From positions 62,001-126,000 of the forward strand of contig JANUWF010001217.1 in assembly GCA_026120185.1 (NCBI GenBank): a DNA stretch of 64,000 nt, given 5' to 3'. Position 1 is the stretch's first letter. The number at the start of each line of letters is the position of its first letter. The position numbers were made by a program, and so were the translations under genes. Below, piece after piece: positions 46,090 to 57,399 of the stretch. Origin of the DNA: Voacanga thouarsii. Lineage: Eukaryota > Streptophyta > Magnoliopsida > Gentianales > Apocynaceae. Below the pieces are notes generated by a model that saw only the letters and a list, made by a program, of their open reading frames with translations, did not search any database and was not told where the DNA came from.

Positions 46090-47618
46090 AGAAATTGTTC
46101 ATCATCCCAGTTGTGATCCCAAAAAACAATTTATCCAATATTGGTTGTTTCAGATTTTGCTCCAACACCTTTCTTGGAAAATTGACCAGCAATCCTGCTA
46201 GATTTTCGCTTCACAACTACATGTTTCTACCTTTTTCCTTTGGGTTTGGGAGAAGGAGGAGGAGTTTTTGTTTTCTGAACGGGAGAAGGTGGAAGAGATG
46301 GTTTAGGAGAAGTTGCAGGAGAAGGTTCAGGAGAGAAATCCTTTTTGTCCACAGGCAGTTCAGATTTATCTTCAGCTTTTTCATGTTCAGAAGTTTTAGC
46401 ATATTGCTCAATGATAGATAGTCTGTTTCCTAACAGTTTGATTTCTGAGCTAAGAGATTCCAACTTCTCTGCAAAAGAACTGATTGCACTCAGAATATTC
46501 TCAGATAGACCGGAGTCCGGAACAGTTCCTTCCTCATCAATCTTTCTTTTGGTTCCTGACTTGCCTTCTTCCTTAATCTTTATCAAGTTTTCCTTCTATT
46601 TTCCAGTAGATTCTCTCAACAATTTCCATGAATTTCCTTCCCTAACATATCCCATCTTTTCAAAAGAGTCATAGTTGTAGACATTTATTTTTGAGGGATC
46701 ACATGGAATAGAATTTAAATCAACTTTAAAAAATTGAAAGACTTTTGTCAACAGATTACCAAAAGGAAGAGTTTTGCTTGAGGTGTTACGAGATTGCAAC
46801 ATAAGCTTGGTGGCTAAAAAACCAAAATTTATCTGCCTCTGTTCAACCAACCCAAGCATTACCACCATTTGCAGAATACTGATAGAAGTTTTATGACCAG
46901 AACTGGGAACAATCATGGTTGATACCATGTGGTGCAAGATTCTACCCGTCCCATTCAGTCATTTTGAATTTCTATTTCCAGAACTTTCAAAGCTTTTCCC
47001 TCCAGTGAACAATTTTTCAAAATTTTTCAGATCAAAAATTTCTTTCCCCTCAGGAAATTTATTCATCTCAAAGTACTGAAGGCCGACATCTTTAACATCA
47101 CAAATTCTGTTAAACAACCTATGATCAAATTCTATCTCTCTACCCTTAACTCTAGATACATACCATCTAATCATAAAGCCTCCCTCAGTTTCTTCCAACT
47201 TTCCTTTTCTCAAATTAGCATAGAATTCCCAGACCAGAGGAGTATATATTTTCTCATCGACTGACAACAAACTTCCCCACCCAATGTGATCAAACATGTC
47301 CAGAATATTAGACAGATTTAAGAAGGCAGAATGATTAACCCAATAGCCAGAGATCACAGTTCTGTTTCTTGAAACCCAATCATTGTACTCATATTCACAT
47401 TTAGAGTCAAGAAATTGGGGTACCTGGTTTGCAGAACTTGGTTGTTCGGAAGATGATTCAGACGAATCATAGTGAGAAGTCGAGAAGTGAGGCTGCGGAG
47501 AGGCTTCTTTGGCTTTGCCTTTTGAACCCGAAACCTTTTTCTGTTTCATCTGAGTGGGTTTTTGCTCCTTTTTCGATTTTGGAATAGAAGATTTAGTTTT
47601 TGCCATTGAAAGATTCAA
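46090..47618 (-). pseudogene. Env-like ORF of the SIRE-type element
   Basis: The likely start is MAKTKSSIPKSKKEQKPTQM (ATG at 47604-47606). A Ser/Lys-rich head leads to a conserved globular part (YEYNDWVSRNRTVISGYWVN, FDHIGWGSL, PLVWEFYANLR, RLFNRICDV), then stops at 46959 and 46596 with frames LLTKVFQFFKVDLNSIPCDP and LSENILSAISSFAEKLESLS (coiled coil). A proline-rich tail follows (PSPATSPKPSLPPSP) and then a basic end. The globular part resembles the 'putative plant transposon protein' domain of SIRE env-like ORFs. I see no signal peptide or clear membrane anchor; its role in plants is unproven. Confidence 0.75.
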
Positions 47619-48041
47619 GCTTTTTCAGGGCTTTTTGGGTTTTCAAAGAGAAAGAACACGGAGAAGTTATTTTGGAGGAATGACGGTTTCAAGAGTTTCG
47701 AGAAAGAGAAAATCAGATAACCTTGAATGTCTAGAAGAATGAGAGAACAAAATGCCTTGGAAACATAAGTGTTTCTGAGATGTTTTGAAAAACGCACAAA
47801 CCAATTTTTTAAAACTCAAAATTTGGAATAAAGGAATATTAACCATTGATTTTGGAACAAGACAAGATCCGAAATCAATGTCCAAAAGAGTGTTTCCCTG
47901 AAATGCATTTTGGATGTAGAAATTGGATTCCAGCACTTCGTCCAAAACAAGAACAAGATATTTTGGATGTAGAGTTGTGTTTCCAAAATCTTTTTCTTCA
48001 CAATTCCTGCACAAGAAGACCTTACACAAAAAGATTAGTTA

Positions 48042-49733
48042 TCAAATTCTTGTAATGCCCAAATCTCTTCTCAAATTGTTGAACCTGTCTTCAGCTAGAG
48101 ATTTAGTAAAGATATCTGCAAGTTGTTCATCCGTTGAGATATATTCAACACACACATCTCCTTTGAGTACGTAATCTCGGATGAAGTGATGTTTAACTTC
48201 AATGTGCTTTGTTCTCGAATGCTGCACTGGGTTTTTTGTTAGATTGATTGCACTTGTATTATCACATATTATAAGTACACAATTAAAATTTAAATTGAAA
48301 TCTTGCAGAGTATTCTTCATCCATAAGATTTGAGCACAACAACTTCCTGCTGCAATATATTCAGCCTCAGTGGTGGATAATGAAACGCATGCTTGTTTTT
48401 TACTCTGCCATGATACCAGTGAGTGTCCAAGAAATTGATAATGGCCACTAGTACTTTTTCTTTCAACTTTACACCCTGCATAATCTGCATCAATATATCC
48501 TATAAGATCAAAGGTGTTAGTACGTGGATACCATAATCCATAATCATACATCCCAATAAGATATCGAAGTATGTGTTTGACTGCACTCAAATGAGATTCC
48601 TTCGGACAAGATTGAAATCGAGCACAAAGACATACTGAGAACATGAGATCTGGTCGACTAGCAGTAAGATATAGTAGACTTCCAATCATACCTCTATATT
48701 TTCGTTCATCTACCTTCTTACCCTTTTCATCTTGGTTAAGCTTTATGGATGTACTCATGGGTGTGCTGATTTCTTTTGCTTCATTCATTCCAAACCTTTT
48801 GAGCAACTCTTTGGCATACTTTGCTTGGTTAATGAAGATTTCATCTTTAGTTTGTTTAATTTGCAGTCCGAGAAAGAAGTTCAATTCTCCCATCATACTC
48901 ATTTCAAATTCTTGCTGCATAGTCTTAGCAAACATCTTGCATAAAGAGTCATTAGTAGCGCCAAAAATAATATCATCAACATAGATTTGGACAATTAGTA
49001 AATCACCAGGGCAATCAGATTTGATGAACAATGTATTATCAATTAAGCCTCTAGAAAATCCTTTTGAGATTAGAAAACCACTAAGCCTTTCATACCAAGC
49101 TCTAGGAGCTTGCTTCAATCCATAAAGAGCTTTAGATAATTTGAAAACATGATTTGGAAAGAGCTCATGAGAAAAACCAGGTGGCTGCTCAACGTACACT
49201 TCTTCTTCAATAAAGCCATTTAGGAAAGCACTTTTGACATCCATTTGATAGAGCATAAAATTTTTAAATGATGCAAAGGCAAGTAACATTCGAATAGATT
49301 CTAGTCTAGCAACAGGAGCAAATGTTTCATCATAGTCAATGCCTTCCTCTTGATTAAATCCTTGAGCTACTAATCTAGCTTTGTTTCTAATTACAGCCCC
49401 ATTTTCATCAAGTTTATTTCTAAAAACCCATTTTGTTCCAATAACAGGATGATCATGCGGTCTAGGAACAAGTTTCCAAACCTGATTTCTTTCGAATTGA
49501 TTCAACTCTTCTTGCATGGCGATAATCCAAAATTCATCATGTAATGCAATATCAATGCTGTTAGGTTCAATATTTGAAAGAAGAGCAAAGTTGTCGATAA
49601 AATACCGTCGAGTTTTAACTCCTTGGTTTGGATCTCCAATGATTTGCTCCTTTGGATGGCCTGATTTGTATTTCCAATCTTTCGGCAATTGATGATTTGC
49701 AGAATCTTCAGTTTGATGTTTTTCTTGTTCATT
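48042..49733 (-). pseudogene. pol: Reverse transcriptase and RNase H of the SIRE-type element
   Basis: 548 codons are open from 49688 to 48042; homology starts slightly upstream, after a stop at ~49734. RT motifs: [64 protein letters not shown] with the first catalytic aspartate, [12 protein letters not shown] and [10 protein letters not shown] with the DD pair. RNase [39 protein letters not shown], ending [10 protein letters not shown]. All catalytic acids are present, so this domain is the best preserved in the window. 47619-48041 between it and the env-like ORF is noncoding. Confidence 0.95.
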
Positions 49734-50621
49734 CTATAATTCTTCGATTTCCTCCTCTTTTGCATGAGTATCTAATGATGGAGCATTTACCTGATCTAAC
49801 TTAACTTCATTTGAATTACCTACATCATCGTCATCTCTTTTTGAAGTATAAATGTTAGATTCATCAAATACAACATGCACAGATTCTTCCACACAAAGAG
49901 TTCTTTTATTGTATACTCTATAAGCTTTCTTGTTGGAAGAATATCCAAGAAATATAGCCTCATCGGACTTGCTATCAAATTTTCCAAGATTATCTCTTGT
50001 ATTTAGAACAAAACATTTGCATCCAAAAACTTTAAAATAAGAGATAGAAGGAGTTTTGTCAAACATAAGTTCAAAAGGAGTTTTTCTTAAAAATGGTCTT
50101 AACATAACTCGGTTTATTGTATAGCATGCTGTGTTAACAGCTTCCGCCCAAAAGTATTTCGGAAGAACATTTTCACAAAGCATTGATCTAGCCATTTCTT
50201 GCAAGATCCGATTTTTCCTTTCAACAACACCATTCTGTTGAGGAGTTTTAACTGCTGAAAAATTATGAAAGACTCCATTTTCATCACAAAAGTGAGTAAA
50301 GTCGTTGTTACAAAATTCTTTTCCATTATCACTTCTATTAGAAATCAGTTTGCATCCAATCGAGTTTTGGACGCGCTTAATCAGTTTTGAAAATTCAGTA
50401 AAGGCTTCATCTTTTTGTCCAAGAAATAATGTCCAGGTAAATCTAGAAAAATCATCAACAATTACATATACATATTTTTTACCTCCAAGACTAGCAGTTC
50501 TCATAGGTCCAAATAAATCCATATGAACTAATTCAAGAGGTTTTGAGGTAGAAATCATTTTCTTTGGTTTAAAAGAGATTTTGATTTGCTTTCCAAATTG
50601 ACATGCATCACAGATTTTGTG
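49734..50621 (-). pseudogene. pol: Integrase of the SIRE-type element
   Basis: Open from 50558 to 49734. The zinc-binding part straddles a TAA at 50622 (CDACQFGKQIKI with the CxxC). The core has D (LVHMDLFGPM), D (RSDNGKEFCN) and E (TPQQNGVVERKNR), then FWAEAVNTACYTINR and VFGCKCFVLN. It ends in the acidic tail HAKEEEIEEL and a stop before NEQEKH. It would join element DNA to the chromosome. Confidence 0.93.
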
Positions 50622-51134
50622 TTAATCAAATTTCATTTTTGGAAGCCTCCTAACAAGTTCTTTTGAGGACAGTTTGTTTAACAAATCAAATGATACATGA
50701 CCTAATCTTCTATGCCAAAGATAACCATCATTGTCATGAACAGGTAGGCACCTAACTCCATTAGCTACAAGGTCATTGAGATAAAACACATATACATTTC
50801 CCATGCGTTTGGCAGTAAAGATGGTTTCAAGATTTTCACTGTCAAGTATAGAGCAAGAATCTTTTTCAAAAATAACTTTGCAACCATTGTCACAAAGTTG
50901 GCTAATGCTGAGCAGATTATATTTTAGATCATCAATAAGTAAGACTTGCTTTATAAATGTTAAGGAACCTTTACTAATGTTACCAATGCCGAGAATCTTT
51001 CCTTTCTTCTTGTCTCCAAATGTAACAAATCCTTCATTTGTTGTCTGAATATCTTCTAATAATGCTGCATTTCCAGTCATATGTCTTGAACAACCGCTGT
51101 CCAAGAACCACTTGGTAAAGCTTAAAGACCATGC
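50622..51134 (-). pseudogene. pol: Protease and GAG-pre-integrase domain
   Basis: Starts after a TAG at ~51136 with FTKWFLDSGCSRHMTGN, the copia protease active site with an intact DSG. Then VTFGDKKKGKILGIGNISKG, YNLLSISQLCDNGCKVIFEK, and the GAG-pre-integrase LWHRRLGHVSFDLLNKLS (HxxxLGH), ending at a TAA after LPKMKFD. Confidence 0.92.
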
Positions 51135-53053
51135 CTATACATGAGAAGAATAGATGATTTTTGGTACCCACACTTTCTTAGGTCCATGAAGGTCAGTAAC
51201 ATTTTCTTTGATTTTCCAGAAAGTAGCTCCACCAGATTCCACTTTTCTTTTAACAAGACATCTTGAAACTATATGTCCAGGTTTCTCACAATACGTGCAT
51301 GCCTTGTATGTGCTGTAAGAAGAAGTAGGTTTAGCATGCTGAAACTTGTTCTTTTTGTAATTATTCTTATGTTCATATCCTAAGTTACTCTGATTTTTCG
51401 CTAAGCCAAATCTGGGCATGCAAGTTTTGTCTTTATCCTTATGTTTGTATTCTAAGCCACTTCGATTTCCAGCATAAACAAATCTGGGCATGCAAGTTTT
51501 GTCACTATCCTCATGGTTATATCTTAATCCACTTCGATTACCAAAATGATGTTGAGTTCTGAGAAGTTTTTCCAGATTGCTTTTGCCATTTGTAAATTTT
51601 TCAATGCAATTGGTAAGATTATTTACTCTAATTTTCATATCATTGAAGGTGCTAACTGTGCATTCAAGAATTCGAATTTTATCACACAGATTTCTATTTT
51701 CCAGAGATGCATGATGCAATGCTGTCATGATCACATCTTTTTCAATTGTAGCACATGTATGAGCTTCAAGAGACATCTCGTAGTTATTTAACACAGCTTT
51801 ATTTTCTTTCATCAGACAATCTACTTTCAACTTTAAATCTTTATTTTTTTGGACAATTTTTTTAATTCATGAAACATATCACATAACAATTCATTATAAT
51901 CAACATACTTTTCAGTCATAGATGTATGCGAAATAGACATGCATTTTGATGTTGAAAAGTTTACCTCATTTTCCAAAGCCATGAAGTAAATATTGGCAGT
52001 TTCTTCCTCAGATTCTTCATCTCCAGATTTTTCATTTAAGTCCCAAGCTCCTATCAATCCTTTACTTTTCTTGACCTTCAGGTCTTTCCTCTTCTTAGAC
52101 ACTTTTCCTTCCTTTCCTTTTGCAACTGGATAGTCTGCAATGAAGTGATCCGTGCTTTTACATTCAAAGCATTGAGGTTTGAAGCCGGAGGTTTGTCCTT
52201 TCTTTCTTATAAGCTTCCTTCCTCGTTTGTAGTTTCCCTTGAACATCCTTCTGAATTTCTTTGCTATCATTGCTAAGTCATTACCGTCCATTTCCATGCC
52301 TTCACTGCTTTTCGAAGAACTTATTTCTCCATCTTTACTTTCAGCTTTTAGAGCAATCCCTTTTCTGCCTTTATCATAATCATCAGATTCATAAAACCTT
52401 TTAAGCTCCATTTCATGAGTTAAAAGAGATCCGATCAACTCTTCAGTAGGTAAAGATTTTAAATCCTTGGATTCTTTTACAGCAAGAGTTTTAGGCTGCC
52501 AACTTTTTGGTAAAGCATCAAGAACTTTTCGGTTTTGTTCCCCAAGGGAATAAACCTTTTCGTAAGCTTTCAGACCATTTGAGATATTGGTAAATCTTGT
52601 GAACATGTCAATGATGCTTTCATTTGGCTTCATAATAAATAATTCATAATCATGAATAAGAAGCCCTAGTTTTGATTCTTTGACTTGATTAGACCCCTCA
52701 TGGGTGACTTCTAGCAATCTCCACATATCATGAGCTGAATTACAACCACTAACACGGTTGTATTCAGTCGCATCTAGAGCACAACACAAAATTTTCATAA
52801 CTTGAAAGTTTAGAGTCATTTTTGCATTGTCTTCCACACTATACTCATCATTCTGTTTAGGTATTTTTATGCCATCAATCATCTTTGATGGAATAAAAAG
52901 ACCATTCTCTATTAAACTCCATAACTCGAAGTTAATAGAATACACATAAATCTTTATTCTATTTTTCTAGAAAGTATAGTTGCTTCCATTAAACAAAGGT
53001 GGACGATTTGTTGAAGACCCTTCAACATATGGAAGAGAATATGAACTTGCCAT
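51135..53053 (-). pseudogene. gag: Gag of the SIRE-type element, two zinc knuckles
   Basis: Starts MASSYSLPYVEGSSTNRPPL at the ATG on 53051-53053, with a TAG at 52967-52969 where tryptophan is expected. The capsid part (UBN2/DUF4219-like) reads FELWSLIENGLFIPSKMIDG, AHDMWRLLEVTHEGSNQVKE, VLDALPKSWQPK. The first zinc knuckle CFECKSTDHFIADYP has lost its last cysteine (Y). Near 51835 an A-run frameshift leads into the second half, with a coiled coil, three related ~30-residue repeats (KTCMPRFVYAGNRSGLEYKH) and an intact knuckle CTYCEKPGHIVSRC. Confidence 0.9.
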
Positions 53054-53098
53054 TAAGATCTTTTCTACAAGGCTGTTAAACCAAGAATATGTAGACCT

Positions 53099-53111
53099 GG
53101 CTCTGATACCA
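53099..53111 (-). promoter_or_regulatory. Primer binding site (initiator tRNA-Met)
   Basis: Minus strand TGGTATCAGAGCC, two bases after the LTR end. Confidence 0.93.
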
Positions 53112-53113
53112 AA

Positions 53114-54401
53114 TGAAAAACCTTAGAGGGGAGTGAATAAGGTTTTTGGCAAGCAAAAATAACTTTTTCCGATTGTCTAAAATGTTGAACAAGGATGATC
53201 ACCAAGATACTTGGACTTACTTTATAGATGCATAGAAAGCTATCCAAGTACTCGTAGATGTATATTCAGATTTAGACAGTGAAAGATCATAAAAACAAAA
53301 TGCATGAACCACTGAAATAAAATGAGACAAGAGATGTATAGTGGTTCGATCAACAATGATCTACGTCCACTACCTTAAGCCTCACACTTAAGGATTTTCA
53401 ACCCTATTTCATTAACATCACTTAATGAAACAACCACATACAAGAGAGGATTACCACACTAGGTTTTACACAACCTCTCAAACACATCAAGGCTCACCCC
53501 TATGGGTTTTACATCACAACCTTGACAATACACACAACAAGGCTCACCCCTATGGGTTTTACACCACAACCTTGAACATACACACAACAAGGCTCACCCC
53601 TATGGGTTTTACACCACAACCTTATACTCACAAACAGAGAATATGAAAATCAATAGAATAGAGATAAGCTCACTTATTTGAGCAGATATTCTCTCGGATA
53701 CAAGCCACAAAATACTTTTATCTTTGATACACAATCAACTTACTTTGAAGCTTAAGATAAAAGGAGATTTTTGAAAATATTGAGCAATAGTGTTTCTAAG
53801 ATAAATGTTTCAAAAATCTTACTTGTAATCTTGTTTTAAGGGCTATTTATAGAGCCAAAAAGTGAAGTGCCAACGGTCATAAAAAAACGGCTATAAATTT
53901 TTCTATTTAAACTCATCCGAGTTTTGGACTCAGGTTTTGGACGAAGATGCATCCAAAAGTTAAGTCCAAAATGCCACATCCGTGACAAACAATTTTCAAC
54001 CCGTTTTATAGGATTTTGGATGAACTTTTTGGATTCAAACTGTACCATCCAAAATTCTGCGAATTTTAAAAACTTTGAAAATCATCTCCTTTCAAGCTTC
54101 AAGGTAAAGTCAAATGAATCAAAAGATAAGAGGACATAGGAAATAATAAGTATACCTTAATGAACACTTCCTAGTCTAATATTCTTCATAAAAAGTCTTC
54201 TTGATATATAACTCCTTATACTTGATTTTTCATTTGATCTTCCATTCTTGAAATCAGTGATGAAGGAGTCGCCAACAATTCTTATCTGAAGACTTTAGAA
54301 GAACAAAGGTCAATCATGTCCTATCACAATAAATTGACATGTTAGTCCATATCCGTGTTTGTCATAAATCACAACATAAAAGAAAGCCCTCCGGGCTAAT
54401 A
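53114..54401 (-). repeat. 5' LTR of the SIRE-type element (1288 bp)
   Basis: Matches 43540-44824. The outer terminus has changed from TGTTAG to TATTAG on the minus strand (plus-strand CTAATA), an ordinary transition at the LTR end. Holds the same 57-bp tandem units (53488-53632). Confidence 0.93.
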
Positions 54402-54762
54402 GCTTCAGTTTTCTTAGACAAAAGCCACCATTTCCTTTTCCTTGAGAAAGCTCTCCCAATATCTTTTTATTCATCCTATTCTACTTTCACCAGTAGTGGT
54501 CCATAGGAGGTTCGAGAATACTCTAGAAGGCCAAAAGCTAATAGATTTTATACGTGTTAGATGCGAAGGAGCCGACAGTTAATTGAAATTCTTGTGGAAC
54601 AAGTGAAAGGTTCCAACACAAGAAACTCTGTCGAACTCGAATCCAACACCAAGTATTCAACCTAAGCGTCCTAGAAGTAAGTATTTCTAAACTTGACTCA
54701 AAAAAAAATTTTAATTTGTAATCTTCCATTGCTTTTTTATTTTCCTACGTTCCTTCAGATAG

Positions 54763-56641
54763 AACAACAAAGAACTAACATAATGTCCGTTGTATGCAAT
54801 CCGAATCATGAGCTAACAACCAACAACAAAAGATTCCCTTTGAGCTCATTTCTTTTAACACCTTCAAAAACCTATAACTTCCACGACCAGAGTAAAAAAT
54901 TCTCACAAAAAGAACCCCAAACCAAGCTACATTAAGTAATATTTTTTGAGTAAAACTACCCATAAAAATATTTTCAAAAGATCTTCACTAGAAATCTTTT
55001 TATGAAAAAACCCAACAAAAACAAAAAAGAACAGTAGCAGTACCTGAATGCTGCAATAGTTAAAGTTGGTGAAGGAGACAAACCACAAAATAAAAAACCC
55101 ACCAAAAAAAAAAAAAGGTTGAACAATGAAGGCAACCCTAAAAAAGAAGCTTTTGTCAACAACTCAACCAAGAGAGAGAATACCAAAGACAGGATGATTT
55201 CTACAGAGAAGAGAGGAGAGAATGGAAAGGCAAAAAGAAACCTACTGAGAGTGGGTGAGTGAGTCTGAGAATGAATTAACAAGATAGGAATTTTTTTCTT
55301 TCTTTCTTTCTTTGTTTTGGTCAATTAAGAAGAAGGAGAAAAAATGGAAGGAGAGGAAGAAAATTCAAAATGGAAAGAGGTAGAGAGGAAGGGGAAATAT
55401 TGATGGAGAAGAAGAGAAAGAAATAGGTCTGACCACGTTTTTTTTCTAAATGTATATACCTCATTTATATATTATTTGAATAATTTTTATTATTTTTTGA
55501 CCTTTTCAACTTTCACAATCAATTGTATAAATCTAATAAAAGATTATATACCTTATTATCAATTATCATGATCTCATTAATATATTTATTTAACCTCTTT
55601 AACGTTTTAGATCCGTTTGATCATTATAGATAATTTAGACATTTTATAATTAATAATATTTATAATATTATTAATTATGAAATGATTACATTATTAATTA
55701 CAAATATTAAGGATTAGTTTGCAATTACTATTGATGTTCCCATTTCCTAATATTATACATGACCCTAGAACTCTACAAAAATCCATGAGTTCTCTCCATT
55801 AATTCATATTATTAATTATCAATATTAATGTTAGTTTGGAGATGTCTCTCCCTCTCCCTCTATTTTCTATGTCTTTCCCTCTCTTGCTATTTCTGAGTGT
55901 GATATTGTGTTACTATTCACCATATGCAAGCCTAAATTTTTCTCACCCCATAGCCTCTGCAATTGTTGCTTGGAAAAAAAGTGAGAAAGCTCTTTACAGT
56001 TGATTCATTCCATATTCTATTTTATTCTTCCTGATTTGTTCTTGTTAGGTTCTTTATTGTTGATGGTCTTGTGTTTTGCCTATGGTCTCACAAAGCAGCT
56101 TCTAGGTGGAAATTGCAAGTGGTAAGTCATCCAATATTAGTTTTTTCTATTTCCTTAATCTTGTGTTAGAATTTGAGGTCAAAATATTATGTTATATTTA
56201 ATGAGGCATTGATTTCAAGAATTCCAATGCTAATTGAATCCTACCTTTTGTATTACATTCTACCTATTTGATAAAATATCTATAAGAGAGTATAAAGGCA
56301 TGATATATTTGACGTTCATTTTCTTTTTATTTATTTATTATTTGGTTAAATTGGATGTTATTGGCTTATGAATGATTCCTTTATCTTTGTTAAATAGTGT
56401 ATATTCTGAGAAATGATGGAAATTAATTGCTTCTACCCAAGTTAGAACATATAGAGTTATTGAACTTTAGATTAGTTTGCATAGAATGCATTTGATGCGT
56501 AGAAGTTTATTTTTTTGCATGGAATAAATTGCTTTTTGTTAATGATTATCTATTGAATGTTTTTACTTATATATTTGTTGTATAGCTATTTAACTCAACA
56601 TCAGTCTTTTACCAGTTCATTTTCTCTTTTACTATGTTCCA
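54763..56641. other. Unassigned region before the CACTA insertion
   Basis: No gene recognised. There is a (TTTC)n run at 55296-55315 and a palindromic AT stretch at 55640-55690 (ATTATAAT / ATTAATAATATT words). The part nearest 56641 should be an intron or upstream region of the methyltransferase pseudogene, since the CACTA element's TSD shows that 56641 and 62704 were once adjacent. Confidence 0.4.
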
Positions 56642-56960
56642 CACTATAAGAAAATGATACATTGGCAACAAACCTTTAGCTAGGAAAAAAACATTTGTCA
56701 CTAAAAGTTCCCTTTAGCTAGGAAAATTTTTCTTCAGCGACAAAACCTTTTTATCTCTACTGATTAAGACCTTTGACGATAAAATTTTTATTTCCTAGCT
56801 AAAAGTGATGGCTTTAGCTAGGAAATAAATGTATTAGTGAGGAAAAACTTAAGAGTTTCCTCGCAATGATGCATCATCATAAACGAAAATTCATTTCCTA
56901 ACTAAATTTTCATCACTAGTAATGCATCATCAAGACGAAAATTTATTTTTTACTAAAAAT
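56642..56960. repeat. Left subterminal repeats of the 6-kb CACTA
   Basis: TTTAGCTAGGAAA, TTTCCTAGCTAAA and GACAAAACC/ACTAAAAG words recur with alternating orientation. Matching words stand at 62390-62660. Confidence 0.8.
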
Positions 56961-57399
56961 ATTAACTTTTACTATTATTAACTATACTTTTAGTGATAAA
57001 ATTCTCATTTCCTAACTAATATCTATCTTTAAATTTTTAAATTTTTACAACATAACCTGAAAATTTTTGTAAAATGGTCTTTAAATTTTGTATAATTACA
57101 AAATAACTTCAAAATTTTCTAAGTTGGTCTCTAAATTTTAAAATGTTTACAATATGACCCTAAAAATTTTATAAATTGGTCTCTAAATTTTTAAATATAT
57201 ACAACATGACCCCAAATTTTACAAATTGCTCTTTAAATTTTGTAAAATTATAAAATGATAACCAAAATTTTATAAATTGTTCAATAAATTTTAGAATATT
57301 TAAAATATAATCCCAAAAAATTTACACATTAGTCCCTAAATTTTTAAATATTTATAAATGCAATAGATTTTAGGCGGATTTGTAGAAATTAAGCTAGAT

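Larger units (their letters stand above)
43540..54401 (-). mobile_element. Ty1/copia retrotransposon, SIRE/Maximus type, with env-like ORF
   Basis: 10,862 bp on the minus strand: LTR (53114-54401), tRNA-Met primer site, gag with two zinc knuckles, protease, integrase, RT/RNase H, env-like ORF, long AT-rich 3' region, polypurine tract, LTR (43540-44824). GCTTC is duplicated at 43535-43539 and 54402-54406. The gene order protease-integrase-RT marks copia. The large gag, env-like ORF and long 3' region mark the SIRE/Maximus lineage. The long pol frame is well kept, but stops in gag, pol and env make this copy defective. Confidence 0.94.
40355..54757 (+). repeat. Copia-like LTR interrupted by two nested insertions
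   Basis: Three pieces, 40355-41143, 42954-43539 and 54407-54757, form one LTR of about 1.73 kb starting TGTTGGAATGTATGC and ending CTACGTTCCTTCA. They are separated by a solo LTR (TSD TTACG) and a SIRE-type element (TSD GCTTC). The sequence is related to the solo LTRs at 12708 and 41144 (AATAAAAT, GTACTTT, GTGGTCCAAGAA-like and GGTCATTTTAGTAGCC words). No primer site follows 54757. The flanks are GAGAT and GATAG, so a normal 5-bp duplication is not seen. Confidence 0.75.

Noticed and set aside
46345..46674. 109-codon plus-strand frame
   Set aside because: It is the antisense shadow of the SIRE env-like ORF. The plus-strand frames at 46095, 48643, 48732, 50305, 50803 and 51546 are also shadows of this element's genes.
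54974..55324. 116-codon minus-strand frame rich in Phe and Leu
   Set aside because: It looks like a membrane protein only because the plus strand is purine-rich; there is no conserved motif, and it overlaps a (TTTC)n run.
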